DNA of 64,000 nucleotides, from NCBI GenBank assembly GCA_947625255.1, contig CANQNT010000009.1:1-64000 (forward strand), written 5' to 3'. Position 1 is the first letter of the stretch. Every line of letters starts with the position of its first letter. The position numbers were made by a program, and so were the translations under genes. Below, in pieces: positions 26,859 to 36,321 of the stretch. Under the pieces are notes generated by a model. It ran no database searches. It was not told the origin of the DNA and saw nothing but the letters and a program-made list of their open reading frames with translations. This DNA is from an uncultured Acetatifactor sp. (GTDB taxonomy: Bacteria > Bacillota > Clostridia > Lachnospirales > Lachnospiraceae).

Positions 26859-28007
26859 ATGGAACAATATGAAACATGGGTGGATGAAGTATTGGTTAAG
26901 ATCCGCAATAAAATGGAGTGGGTCAGTGAGAAGAATAAGAATAAGATCCCATACAGGACCGATAAAAACGGAGATTATGACGACAGGTCGGATCCATCCA
27001 GAAAGTGGAATGTGGACGATGGGTTGAACTGGTGGACCAACGGCTTCTGGGCCGGGATTCTGTGGCTTTTATATCAGGATACGGGGGAGGAACGTTATGC
27101 CCGGATCGCCCGGATTTCTGAGGAGCGTATGGAAAAATGTTTCCAGGATTATTATGGGCTGCATCACGATGTGGGTTTTATGTTCATGCCCACGGCAGTC
27201 GCCGACTATCGCTTGACGGCGAACCCGAATTCCAGAAAGATCGCCATGCACGCCGCCAATCTTCTGGCAGGAAGGTTTAACCCGGTGGGCAAATTCATCC
27301 GTGCCTGGAATGATATGAAAACGGACACCAGGGGTTGGGCCATCATTGACTGTATGTTTAACATTTCTCTGTTATACTGGGCCAGCGAGGAAAGCGGGGA
27401 TCCCAGGTTCCGCCAGGTCGCCATGATGCATGCGGACACGGTAAAGGATAATTTCATCCGGCCTGATGGTTCCGTCTGCCATATCGTGGAATTCAATCCG
27501 GAGACCGGGGAAAAGGTCTGCAGCTTTGGCGGACAGGGATATGAGGAAGGTTCTTCCTGGACCAGGGGACAGGGTTGGGCCGTCTATGGTTTCATGATCA
27601 GTTATCTGCACACGGGGAAAAAGGAATACCTGGACACGGCAAGAAGGGTTGCGGATTATTGTGTCGCCCAAGTGCCCTCTGACGGCATTATCCCTGTGGA
27701 TTTCTGTCAGCCGCCGGAGCCGGCCTATGAAGATTCCTGCGGAGCCTGTGTCATCGCCGGCGGTCTGCTGGAGCTGGCAAAGTGTCTGCCGGAAGAGGAG
27801 AGTGGGGTTTATAAGGAGGCCGCGATCCGGATTCTTCGGGCAATCGCAGAGAGAAGGGCGGATTTTACCACAAAATGCGATGCCATCGTGCAGAACTGCA
27901 GCGGCGCCTATCATAGCCCGGAACATCATACGACCATGAACTATGCGGATTATTACTTTATAGAAGCAATTTATAAGCTGAAGGGAATCGGACGTTTCAT
28001 GTGGTAG
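26859..28007 (+). CDS. GH88-type unsaturated glucuronyl hydrolase
   Basis: The 382-residue protein is an alpha/alpha-barrel enzyme of the GH88/GH105 group. It shows DDGLNWWTNGFWAGILWL, LHHDVGFMFMP (first catalytic Asp region), RGWAIIDCMFNISLLYWA (second Asp region) and SSWTRGQGWAVYGF. GH88 enzymes remove the unsaturated uronic acid that polysaccharide lyases leave at the non-reducing end. This matches the two heparinase-like lyases of the locus. There is no signal peptide. The second ATG at 26859 lies 10 bases after AGGAGG, better than the first ATG at 26850. Confidence 0.88.
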   Translation: MEQYETWVDEVLVKIRNKMEWVSEKNKNKIPYRTDKNGDYDDRSDPSRKWNVDDGLNWWTNGFWAGILWLLYQDTGEERYARIARISEERMEKCFQDYYGLHHDVGFMFMPTAVADYRLTANPNSRKIAMHAANLLAGRFNPVGKFIRAWNDMKTDTRGWAIIDCMFNISLLYWASEESGDPRFRQVAMMHADTVKDNFIRPDGSVCHIVEFNPETGEKVCSFGGQGYEEGSSWTRGQGWAVYGFMISYLHTGKKEYLDTARRVADYCVAQVPSDGIIPVDFCQPPEPAYEDSCGACVIAGGLLELAKCLPEEESGVYKEAAIRILRAIAERRADFTTKCDAIVQNCSGAYHSPEHHTTMNYADYYFIEAIYKLKGIGRFMW

Positions 28008-28098
28008 ATAAAATCCTCTCTTTCTGGATAGATTCAGAGAATTGATCGGCGGAAATGACGCTCATGGAATTGATCAACGAAAACGGAGGATTGACAAA

Positions 28099-31000
28099 AT
28101 GTTTCTAAAAGCGGTGGATTTATGGAAAGATTGGCGGAAGGAAGAAGTAGGGGAGGAAGTACCCGGAACGGGAAAAGGGATCCGGCTCTCTTTCCCCGCC
28201 AAGGAAGGCGCGAAAGTAAGACCCTATGGTTTTGATGTAAAAAACGAGGCTGCTTTTGACGCCATGCGCTGGTATGGACTGAAGCTTGGCCTCACTACCT
28301 CGGAGCCCTGCAGGGAGGTTTCTGTAACCGCGGGCTTTTACGGCGGCGGGCAATTGACGAAGAAGCTGTATTTCGCGGAAACGGGAGAGCATGAATGCGA
28401 TCTGAGGCTGGAAGATTTTCCGGTGGAAACGACGAAATCCAATATCTGGAGGGATTTGGTCTTCCTTCAGGTTACCGGGGCGGCTTCTCTGCAAAAAGCG
28501 CTGCTGGTCCGGGGAAACGGGCTGGCAGTGGAAACCGGGGTGTTGGGGAAAGCCGGTGAAATTGGGGAAACCGTTTCCTATACCGTGGTGGTTCATAATT
28601 GCACCCCCCAACCCATGTATGTCAGCGCAGTCCAGCAGTTTGAGGGATGGGAATCCCTTCTCGCCGATATTTGTCCCGATCGGTTCCTGCTGGAGGCTTA
28701 TGGGGAACAGAAGGTGGATATCAGTGTTAAGGTACATGATTATCTGCCTGTGGGAGCCCATGAGAAGACGCAGGTGCGTTTTGTGCCGGAAGGAGATTCC
28801 CTCCGGGGGGCGTTTGTTACGGTAATAACCCTGCGCAGTCTGACCCATCCCTATATTTACCATACGGAGGAGAAATGGCGGGAGGTCAGGGCGCAGATCG
28901 ATGAACACCCGGTCTTCCGTCCCGGTTATGAGGAACTGAAAAAGGATGCGGACGAGTGGAAGGTTCCCGCCATTGTGCCTTTTGGAGAACGGGACTATTG
29001 TTATAACACCAGGGAAGAGCATTACATTATGTCCTGCGCTTATCTGTACGCCCTGACAAAGGAACTGGTCTATGCAGAAAAAATCCAGCGTTTCTTCCGG
29101 GATTTCATGGACGAAGAAACCGGTTATCCTGCCAGAAAGAAGGGCTGCAGCCAGAGCTATGTGCAGGAGGGACATTTTTTCCAGCATTTGGCGCTGGCCT
29201 ATGATATTACTTATCACGCGTCTGTCTGGACGAAAGAGGACAGGCAGGGCATTGAGAGATGCTTCCGTATTTATATGGAGATCCTGGACCGTCATATCTG
29301 TAACGGACATATCAGCAACTGGGTGCTGTCGGAGCTGACGGGAGCGGTGTACTGCGCCATGGTTCTCCAGGATTTTGAACGGATGGAACGTTTCCTGAAG
29401 GGTCCCGGGGGAAGCTTTGACCAGCTTTGCCATGGGGCTTTCAGCGATGGTTGGTGGCACGAATGTTCCATCGGATATAATATCTGGGTATCTTCCATGT
29501 TTTTGCATACGGCCCACGCATTGCTTCCCTTTGGGATCAATATCCTGCATAAGCAGTTTCCGCTGTCTTATGGGAAGGAGGTGGACAGCACCTATGCATG
29601 CAGATCCATGGAGATCCGTCATGGGATGTATAACGAAAAGTGGGGAGGCATTCAGAAGCCCTCTATCTGTATCAAGGATCTATTTGACGCAGTGATTCCT
29701 TTCCTGGATTACCGGGGCGTGATGATGGGAGTGAATGATTCCGCGGAAAAGAAGATCGAAGGGGTACACTTCGGCTCTACCTTTGACCTGGCTTATACCC
29801 ATTATCAGGATCCGGCCTATATTCCCATCATCAGAAGGTTTGACAAGGCGGATCCGATCTTTGGACATGCCAAGCTGCTGGAAGGGGCGTCTGCGTCGGA
29901 GGGAACATCTTTGCCTGGCGGAGAAGCCTCGTTGGAGAAGTCGGCCGGAAAGGAAAATCTGCCGAAGCCTATCCCTGGATCCGGCATGGAAAACGCTTAT
30001 GCGGATAATTTTGGGGTGATGGTTCTGCGGAGCCATGCAAAAGGCAGGGCTGATAGGGAACAGATTCAGGCGGCGCTGCGCTATGGTTCCCATGGCTTTG
30101 CCCACGGACATTTTGACCGGACAGAGCTTTTGTCCCTGATGCGATACGGGCGCAGCTTTTATAATCCGGAGAGCATCTGGTGGGGATACGGTCACTTTAT
30201 GTATAAGTTCTATGTACAAAATTCCAATACCAAAAATATGGTGGTAGTGGATGGAAAGCTTCAGGTGCCCGCCGACGCCAAAAGAATCCTGTTTTACACG
30301 GGAAAAAGTTTCCAGGCCGGCGCAGTGAGAACCAGGAGCCGTTGGGGATATCCTCCCTACGGCGGAATGATTTATGATGGAAGAGAGACCCTGAAGGAGC
30401 GCTGCGAGATGAATGTCTGCGATCTGCCCCTGTTGGACGAGGTTTTGGATCAGGGGCAGACAGGAGAAGCAAAGCCCAGGGCAGGATACGGGGAAATCTC
30501 TGACCTGACCGAACCGGTTCGTCAGACCAGAGTCCTTGTGGTTTTGGACGACTGCATCGTGTTGTTTGACTGCCTGGAAGGGGAAACAGAGCATTTTTAT
30601 GAGAGTCTGCTGGAAATCAAGGGTTTCCGGGAGCTGAAGCCGGTGTTCGGGGATGGGAGCGTTAAGTACGTCAGACATACCGGTAAAAAATCAGAAAATC
30701 CTTTAGCGGATACCCAGTTTATTACGGATTGCCACTGGTATAAGGCTGAGGGAGAAACCGTAGCCAGCTTTGAGATGCAGTTTGGCAGCGGCACGGATCA
30801 AAAGGGGAACCGCACGGAATACAATGAACCGGGGAACCTGGATCTGGACGTTTATACCGCATGGCCTCCTGTGACGGAACAGATGCACGGCCTGGAGGCA
30901 GAGGATCTGGGAATCAAGGTCCCTTATGACTTAAGGGTCCTGACGGGTGAGGAATGCATCCTGGAGTATTCCGCCAATGCCTGGCTTTTGGGCGCAAGGA

Positions 31001-31644
31001 AGCTGGATGTGAAGGTGAATCCGGAAGCAACCTCCCTGACCATGGAAATCTTCAATAAGCCTCTTTACAGCGAGCAAAAATATCCTTACAGAGGACCCCA
31101 GGGGCTGTTCCTGGCCGGGGCCTGTGTGGAACTGGAAAACGGAGAATGCGTAAGCCTCGGGGAGCTGCCGCTGCAGAAGCGCAATATCGACGAGGGCTGC
31201 GGCATCGGAAAGGATTATCAGGGAGGAAGGGTTCTGATCGAGGGACAGGAATATGCAGATGCGATTCCTGTCAGCCCCGTGGATCATGAGGAGAAGGCTT
31301 GCCTGACCATAGACCTTTCCGGACTTCAAGAGGCAGGGCATCGGGCGGTATGTTTCCATGGGATCCTGGGAGCGGATAATTTCCCGGGAGATGAGACGGC
31401 GCGCCGCAGACATTATGCGGTAGGGCAGCATGCCGTGGAAGGGAGGTTTGTCACGGTGATCGAGCCCCATGAGGGCACCAGGCGGGTGGAAACCGTGAAA
31501 GGCTGTTCCCAGGATAAAGTAAGAGTGAATTATTGCGATGGTTCCTGGCAGGAGATTTCGGTAAAAGAGATACAGGGAGAACCTGTCGTAACGGTAGAAG
31601 GCTGTATGGGAGGACAGATGGAAAAGGAATGTTCTTCCCGGTAA
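28099..31644 (+). CDS. Large heparinase II/III-like polysaccharide lyase (cytoplasmic)
   Basis: This 1181-residue protein shares its layout with the product of the gene at 20306. It has a beta-rich N-terminus, an alpha/alpha-barrel region starting at HPYIYHTEEKWREVRAQI, and a heparinase domain with LRYGSHGFAHGHFDRTELLSL near residue 660 and NTKNMVVVDGKLQ. It has an extra C-terminal region of about 180 residues compared with its paralogue. A Ser/Gly/Glu-rich insertion near residue 595-625 separates the barrel from the beta domain. The start at 28099 has GGAGG 9 bases upstream. Without a signal peptide it should act inside the cell on uronic-acid oligosaccharides. Confidence 0.82.
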   Translation: MFLKAVDLWKDWRKEEVGEEVPGTGKGIRLSFPAKEGAKVRPYGFDVKNEAAFDAMRWYGLKLGLTTSEPCREVSVTAGFYGGGQLTKKLYFAETGEHECDLRLEDFPVETTKSNIWRDLVFLQVTGAASLQKALLVRGNGLAVETGVLGKAGEIGETVSYTVVVHNCTPQPMYVSAVQQFEGWESLLADICPDRFLLEAYGEQKVDISVKVHDYLPVGAHEKTQVRFVPEGDSLRGAFVTVITLRSLTHPYIYHTEEKWREVRAQIDEHPVFRPGYEELKKDADEWKVPAIVPFGERDYCYNTREEHYIMSCAYLYALTKELVYAEKIQRFFRDFMDEETGYPARKKGCSQSYVQEGHFFQHLALAYDITYHASVWTKEDRQGIERCFRIYMEILDRHICNGHISNWVLSELTGAVYCAMVLQDFERMERFLKGPGGSFDQLCHGAFSDGWWHECSIGYNIWVSSMFLHTAHALLPFGINILHKQFPLSYGKEVDSTYACRSMEIRHGMYNEKWGGIQKPSICIKDLFDAVIPFLDYRGVMMGVNDSAEKKIEGVHFGSTFDLAYTHYQDPAYIPIIRRFDKADPIFGHAKLLEGASASEGTSLPGGEASLEKSAGKENLPKPIPGSGMENAYADNFGVMVLRSHAKGRADREQIQAALRYGSHGFAHGHFDRTELLSLMRYGRSFYNPESIWWGYGHFMYKFYVQNSNTKNMVVVDGKLQVPADAKRILFYTGKSFQAGAVRTRSRWGYPPYGGMIYDGRETLKERCEMNVCDLPLLDEVLDQGQTGEAKPRAGYGEISDLTEPVRQTRVLVVLDDCIVLFDCLEGETEHFYESLLEIKGFRELKPVFGDGSVKYVRHTGKKSENPLADTQFITDCHWYKAEGETVASFEMQFGSGTDQKGNRTEYNEPGNLDLDVYTAWPPVTEQMHGLEAEDLGIKVPYDLRVLTGEECILEYSANAWLLGARKLDVKVNPEATSLTMEIFNKPLYSEQKYPYRGPQGLFLAGACVELENGECVSLGELPLQKRNIDEGCGIGKDYQGGRVLIEGQEYADAIPVSPVDHEEKACLTIDLSGLQEAGHRAVCFHGILGADNFPGDETARRRHYAVGQHAVEGRFVTVIEPHEGTRRVETVKGCSQDKVRVNYCDGSWQEISVKEIQGEPVVTVEGCMGGQMEKECSSR

Positions 31645-31658
31645 GGAGCGTGGGATTC

Positions 31659-33560
31659 ATGAGAAAAAGGGCAGGAGTGGTCTTATGATTCCATCATCGC
31701 TGCCGGGGAGCGTTCTATTGCGGAAACCTTTCTGCTGCTTTATGACGCGGTGGAGGACTTCGGTCTGCTGGAACAACAGGTGGATTACAATCTGGATGGG
31801 AAGCTTTCGGAAGAGGAAGTCCGGAAAACGGCGTATTACAATATGTTCTGCAAAGGAGCCGTATACGGTGCGGAATTTACCAACAGGGAATGCGTGAATC
31901 AGGATCTTCACAATGTGTCGATGTTCTATTATTTCCAAAAGGCCGCTTCCCTTCTGGGAGAAGCGCCTTATTCCCAGGAATATGTGATGCAGCGTCTATA
32001 CGCCGGACTGGGAATTCAGAAGCATACCTATCAATTGCCGGACGGCTCGCAGTTTGCTCATGGGGGCTGGCAATTCTCCGCCAAAGGCGCCCTGGCGTTG
32101 GAAACCTTTGGAAACGCCGCCGGCGGTTATTGCGGAAATTATGGCATGATTTGCACCTCCATGCTGTGTGACTTTGCCTATCAGACCCGGGATGAACGTC
32201 TGATCGAGCAGGCGCTGAAATCCCTGGAAGGCAACGCCTACTTCTTTGACCTGGTAACGGGAAGCGCAGGGGTATCGGTGCTGCGCAAGGAAGAAGTGGT
32301 CAGCACGCGGAATACGTATATGCCCGGCAGGATCGCTTTCAGCCCGGGAGGACAGAATTTCCTGGCGGTGGTTCTGGGAAGCGAACCCGCCAAGAGGATG
32401 CTGGAGCTGTATCTTCAAAGCGGTTATTGGAAGATGGAGTTGTCCGCGGCTTCCCTGGTCAGTGCGGATACCTTAAGACATCTGGCGGATCTGGTGACGG
32501 TGGAGGGCCTGAAGGAGGATCTGCAGACTCCTGCGGGGGAAAAGGAGGAAAACGGGATCTCGTATCGGTATGATACCGGAACGGAGATGATTTTTTAAGG
32601 CTGGTATTAAACTGGCGGATGGAGTATAATGGGGACAGGGTCTATGAAAATGCCGCGGTGAATAATGTTCTCCGGGTGCATGGCTGGAATACGAACGAGG
32701 TTTATACGGCCACCGCGAATATGAAGAGTCCCTTTGGCTTCGGCGGCGTTTATGCGGCCCGTTATGGAGATTATACGGTCGTCATGAACGCCTCGGAGGA
32801 GGACAGCTATGAAATCACCCTTGTGGGGAACGGGGCGGATTGCACCACCGATTTGGTGAGCGGGGAGAAAGTATCCTTTGAAAGCCCCATCACTCTGGCT
32901 CCTTTAAGCAGTATGGTTCTGATCACGAGAACCGGGGAAACCAGGACCCCCATGGCGGCTTCTGAGATCATAAATCCGGAAGTGGAAGAAAAAGCCGAGA
33001 GCTGGGACGAGACGCCCCTTGAGGCTTTCGGCCCGGGCACCTATGAAATCCCTGCGGAGCTGGATACCTTTGTAAATAACACCTCTACGGCCGAGAATTA
33101 TAATTTGGAAGAAAATATTATCATGGGTAGAAACAGAGAGGCGATTCTGCTTTTCGACCTGAGGCAGATCCCTGAAGATGTGGACAAGGTGGTATTGCGC
33201 ACTTATTCCCATTGGGGGCCGGGCAATGAATTATCTTTTTCCATTGTGGAGGATTATCAGTCGGTTACGGGGGCGGTTACTTATTTGAGCGGCATCGAGC
33301 ACAGCGAAGAGTGGGCCCGTTATACCATAGAAAGCGCCAGCAATCCGGATGCCAAAGAGGATATCGGCAAGGCTTTGGTTACGGAGATCGATCTCACGGA
33401 ACTGATAGACCGATATCGGACCAGTTACCCCTCAGCCACCAGATTGTGCCTGTATATTACGGAGCCTGACGTATCAAATTGTACGGAAATCTGGTCTGTG
33501 GAGAATCCCTTTGGGATCAGCTATGGTCCGACCCTTGTGGTCACTGTGGAGGAAAAATAA
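31659..33560 (+). pseudogene. Frameshifted lyase-like gene with CBM96/DNRLRE-like C-terminus
   Basis: Two ORFs (to 32598 and from 32619) and a short upstream frame make one gene. An ATG at 31659 with AAGGAG upstream enters the main frame only if one A of a 5-A run is removed. The two large ORFs join if the 6-T run at 32591-32596 is one base different. The first part (GSQFAHGGWQFSAKGALALETFGN; GYCGNYGMICTSMLCDFAY) looks like the barrel of a lyase-type enzyme, but the usual N-terminus is missing. The last 170 residues (DTFVNNTSTAENYNLEENIIMGRNREAILLFDL) resemble CBM96/DNRLRE carbohydrate-binding modules. As written it cannot give a full product. Confidence 0.65.
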
Positions 33561-33583
33561 GTTCGGGGAAAGGAAGAAAGTCA

Positions 33584-34393
33584 ATGTCACAGATCAGTAT
33601 TAAAATCATCAACCAGTCCGGGAAGACCCTGGCGGTACAGCATGGGGAGGAAGAAGTAAATCTGGTATATGCGGCGGAATACCGGGAAGGGGACCGCATC
33701 GTCGTGGAGATCGGGGAGACAAGGCAGTTTTATTGGCTGCAGCTGGACGATGGGAGAGGAAAATCCCTGGTCTATCTCACCGGAAATGTGGATTATCTCA
33801 TCCCTTTTGGGGAGAAGCGGATCAATCTGTCCCCCAAGACTTTCTATGGCGTCAGGCATCTGCTGACCGTGAAAAAGGCCCGGAGCTTTGAGGTGGAGGG
33901 TTACAGGAATCTGGCTCTCAATGTATGGGATCAGCATGGGGAGGTTTCCTGCTATCCCCATGCCAGCGCCAACGTGGAGACCAGGGGAGAGTCCGTTTTT
34001 GCCGCGATGAATGGGATAGACGGCGTTACCGTGTCGGACTGCCATGGGGAATGGCCCTATGAGTCCTGGGGGATCAACCGCAGGGAGGACGCCTGTCTGA
34101 AGCTGGATTTCGGAAGGACGGTGGAGGTGGACCGGATCATCCTTTATACCAGGGCGGATTATCCCCACGACAATTGGTGGAAGCAGGCGACGGTGCGCTT
34201 TTCAGACGGAAGCGCCCTGGAGCTGGAGCTTCAGAAAACCGGGGCGGCCCAGGAATTTGTTTTCGACAAGAAGCGGATTGAATTCCTGGAGCTTACGCAG
34301 CTGATCAAAGGGGAGGATGCTTCGCCTTTCCCGGCTTTGGTACAGATTGAGGTTTATGGAAGAGAGTGCGGCTGCCCGGGGAAGAAAATTTGA
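33584..34393 (+). CDS. Predicted carbohydrate-binding protein of the locus
   Basis: The 269-residue protein is not from a family recognised with certainty. Its second half (ACLKLDFGRTVEVDRIILYTRADYPHDNWWKQATVRFSDG) looks like an F5/8C discoidin-type or related beta-sandwich that binds sugars. The first half is beta-rich with no catalytic motif visible. The start at 33584 follows an AGGAAG site; the longer frame in the track overlaps the previous gene and is unlikely. There is no signal peptide. It sits at the end of the polysaccharide operon and probably supports substrate handling. Confidence 0.6.
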   Translation: MSQISIKIINQSGKTLAVQHGEEEVNLVYAAEYREGDRIVVEIGETRQFYWLQLDDGRGKSLVYLTGNVDYLIPFGEKRINLSPKTFYGVRHLLTVKKARSFEVEGYRNLALNVWDQHGEVSCYPHASANVETRGESVFAAMNGIDGVTVSDCHGEWPYESWGINRREDACLKLDFGRTVEVDRIILYTRADYPHDNWWKQATVRFSDGSALELELQKTGAAQEFVFDKKRIEFLELTQLIKGEDASPFPALVQIEVYGRECGCPGKKI

Positions 34394-34519
34394 GTCAAAA
34401 AAGAATATGGCATAATGGGCCCACATAAAAATAACAAATAGGAAGAAACAGAGGGAATGGTTTCAGGCGGTTTCTGTTGGGAAAAGGACGGCTGTGTTAT
34501 CATCCCGGGGAGGATTTGT

Positions 34520-35143
34520 TTGTTAAATTATCTGTGGGCGTTTATGATCCTGATTGGTGTGCTTTACGCGGCCTTTACCGGCAATATGAGCGCGGTGACC
34601 AATGCGGCGCTGGACAGCGCCGGGGAGGCAGTTTCTTTATGTCTGACCATGGCGGGGGTGATGGCGCTGTGGATGGGGTTGATGGAGATCGGGCAGCAGG
34701 CCGGCCTGGTGGAACGCCTGACCCGGGGGATCAGACCGTTTTTGGATTTCCTTTTTCCACACATTCCAAAGAATCATCCTGCCAGATCATATATTGCGAC
34801 GAACGTGATCGCGAACGTGCTGGGTCTCGGCTGGGCCTGCACGCCGGCTGGCCTAAAGGCAATGGAGGAGCTGGCCAATCTGGAGGCGGAGAGAGGGAAT
34901 GGGGCGTATCTGCCGGAAAGGGCGGGAGCCCGGGTGCGGATTGCCAGCAATGAGATGTGCAATTTCCTGATTTTAAATATTTCTTCTTTGCAGCTGATCC
35001 CTGTGAATATGATCGCCTACCGCGCTCAATACGGCAGTGTGGACCCTGCCAGGATCATTGCGCCTTCCATCCTGGCTACTGCGGTGAGCACCCTGGCGGC
35101 GGTGGTGTTTTGTAAGGTGATGGATCGGAATCAGAGAAGATAA
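34520..35143 (+). CDS. spmA: Spore maturation protein A
   Basis: The 207-residue membrane protein matches SpmA in length and in the nucleoside-recognition (gate) domain, with MALWMGLMEIGQQAGLVERL and the conserved NVIANVLGLGWACTPAGLKAMEEL. SpmA acts with SpmB in core dehydration of the spore. The start is a TTG at 34520 with GGGGAGG 6 bases upstream. Unusually, spmB does not follow; the next sequence is a promoter and a broken regulator gene. Sporulation by this organism is therefore likely in its ancestry, but function of this copy alone is uncertain. Confidence 0.85.
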   Translation: MLNYLWAFMILIGVLYAAFTGNMSAVTNAALDSAGEAVSLCLTMAGVMALWMGLMEIGQQAGLVERLTRGIRPFLDFLFPHIPKNHPARSYIATNVIANVLGLGWACTPAGLKAMEELANLEAERGNGAYLPERAGARVRIASNEMCNFLILNISSLQLIPVNMIAYRAQYGSVDPARIIAPSILATAVSTLAAVVFCKVMDRNQRR

Positions 35144-35229
35144 ATCGCAATTTCGCATCACTTTACTAAATCTGAATTATAAAAATGAAAATATTTAATC
35201 CCCTTACTTTAGAGTGGTTTGATTAAAAT

Positions 35230-35290
35230 CTCATCATAAAAAATCGCATTTCATCACCACATATGATACAATATAAAAAAATATGATGAG
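35230..35290 (+). promoter_or_regulatory. Promoter flanked by a 9-bp operator-like inverted repeat
   Basis: CTCATCATA at 35230-35238 and TATGATGAG at 35282-35290 are perfect inverted repeats. Between them lies TGATACAAT, an extended -10 element. The right arm overlaps the ribosome site of the following gene. The layout fits autoregulation by the winged-helix protein encoded downstream. Confidence 0.55.
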
Positions 35291-35299
35291 GTGGTTGGC

Positions 35300-36262
35300 T
35301 TGAAGGACATATTGAGCGGTTTATTGCATGTTCCTGTTGTTGAAGAAGAATTTAAAGATAAGGATCGGCTTCCCTTATATCTTGCCGTTGGTTATGAGAT
35401 AAGGATGTTTTCAATTCTGGACATGGACGTATTATTTGTAACGCCCAGGCAGCAGCTTACCTTCGCCGCGCTGAAAAAGCAATGGGAAAAGTTTGTGTCT
35501 ATTACAGGGCTGCAGTGCGTAATCTGTGGAGACGAATATACCCGCTATGGACGGGAGAGGATGATTGAGCTTGGCATACCCCTCTTTTGGTAAGGACAAT
35601 ATGTATCTCCCATTTCTGGGAATTGTTTTTGGGAAAAAGAAATTGATAAACCTTCCGCAAGCAGAGGCGTTTTCGCCATTGATACAAAAAATGATCCTTT
35701 TAGCGATTTATGAAAAATGGAACAGATTATCCACAAAAGAGATTTTTGAAAAAATGGAGATATCGCGCATTACTGCCGCAAGAATTTGACACAGCTGCAG
35801 GCCTTGGGACTTCCGCTTGTGGTACTGGAAGGCAAGACAAAATATTTCCGTCATTTGGGAAACAGGAAAGAATTGTATCAAATGTGCAGGGGATATTTTA
35901 TAAATCCGGTTGTAAAGAAATTGCTCCTGGCAGAACGCCCGGCGGATGTATGTCGGTCAAGCGGATATTCCGCCACTGCAGAATACTCGATGCTGGCTGA
36001 CAATGCCTACCCTACTTATGGGGTGACAAGGTTAGAATTCCAGAAGCTTAGGATAGAAGAGTATCCCATTCAGCCTCCTACGGATGTGCCCGTTTGTGAA
36101 GTGCAGGTACTTAATTATGTTATTGAACATGATGGGCATATTGATCAGATCAGTGCGTATCTATCTTTGTCGGAAAATGAGAAGAAAGAACCGAGAGTGG
36201 AAAGCGCACTGGAAAGGATATTAGAGCAGGAGCACGGGGAAGCCGCAATTTTACCGCTTTGA
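35300..36262 (+). pseudogene. Frameshifted winged-helix DNA-binding protein
   Basis: Three consecutive frames give one continuous protein of about 320 residues. The first frame (TTG start at 35300 after GAGGTGG) ends at 35593 and the match moves to another frame near 35575 (YLPFLGIVFGKKK). It moves again near 35785, inside LSTKEIFEKMEISRITAARI / TQLQALGLPLVV, which is the winged-helix motif. The rest (CEVQVLNYVIEHDGHIDQISAYLSLSE) is intact to 36262. The overall form recalls MarR- or AbiEi-like regulators, but no toxin partner follows. Two separate frame lesions argue for decay. Confidence 0.6.
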
Positions 36263-36321
36263 CAAGCCGGAAGTGAGCGGGATAAGGGGTGGATACCGCT
36301 AAGGCCGGGTTTATGGCATTT

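Noticed and set aside
28120-29622. Minus-strand ORF of 500 codons
   Set aside because: It lies fully inside the large heparinase-like gene, antisense to it, and shows no family motif; a shadow frame.
35300-36262. AbiE-type toxin-antitoxin pair
   Set aside because: Only a broken winged-helix gene is present; no nucleotidyltransferase toxin gene follows.
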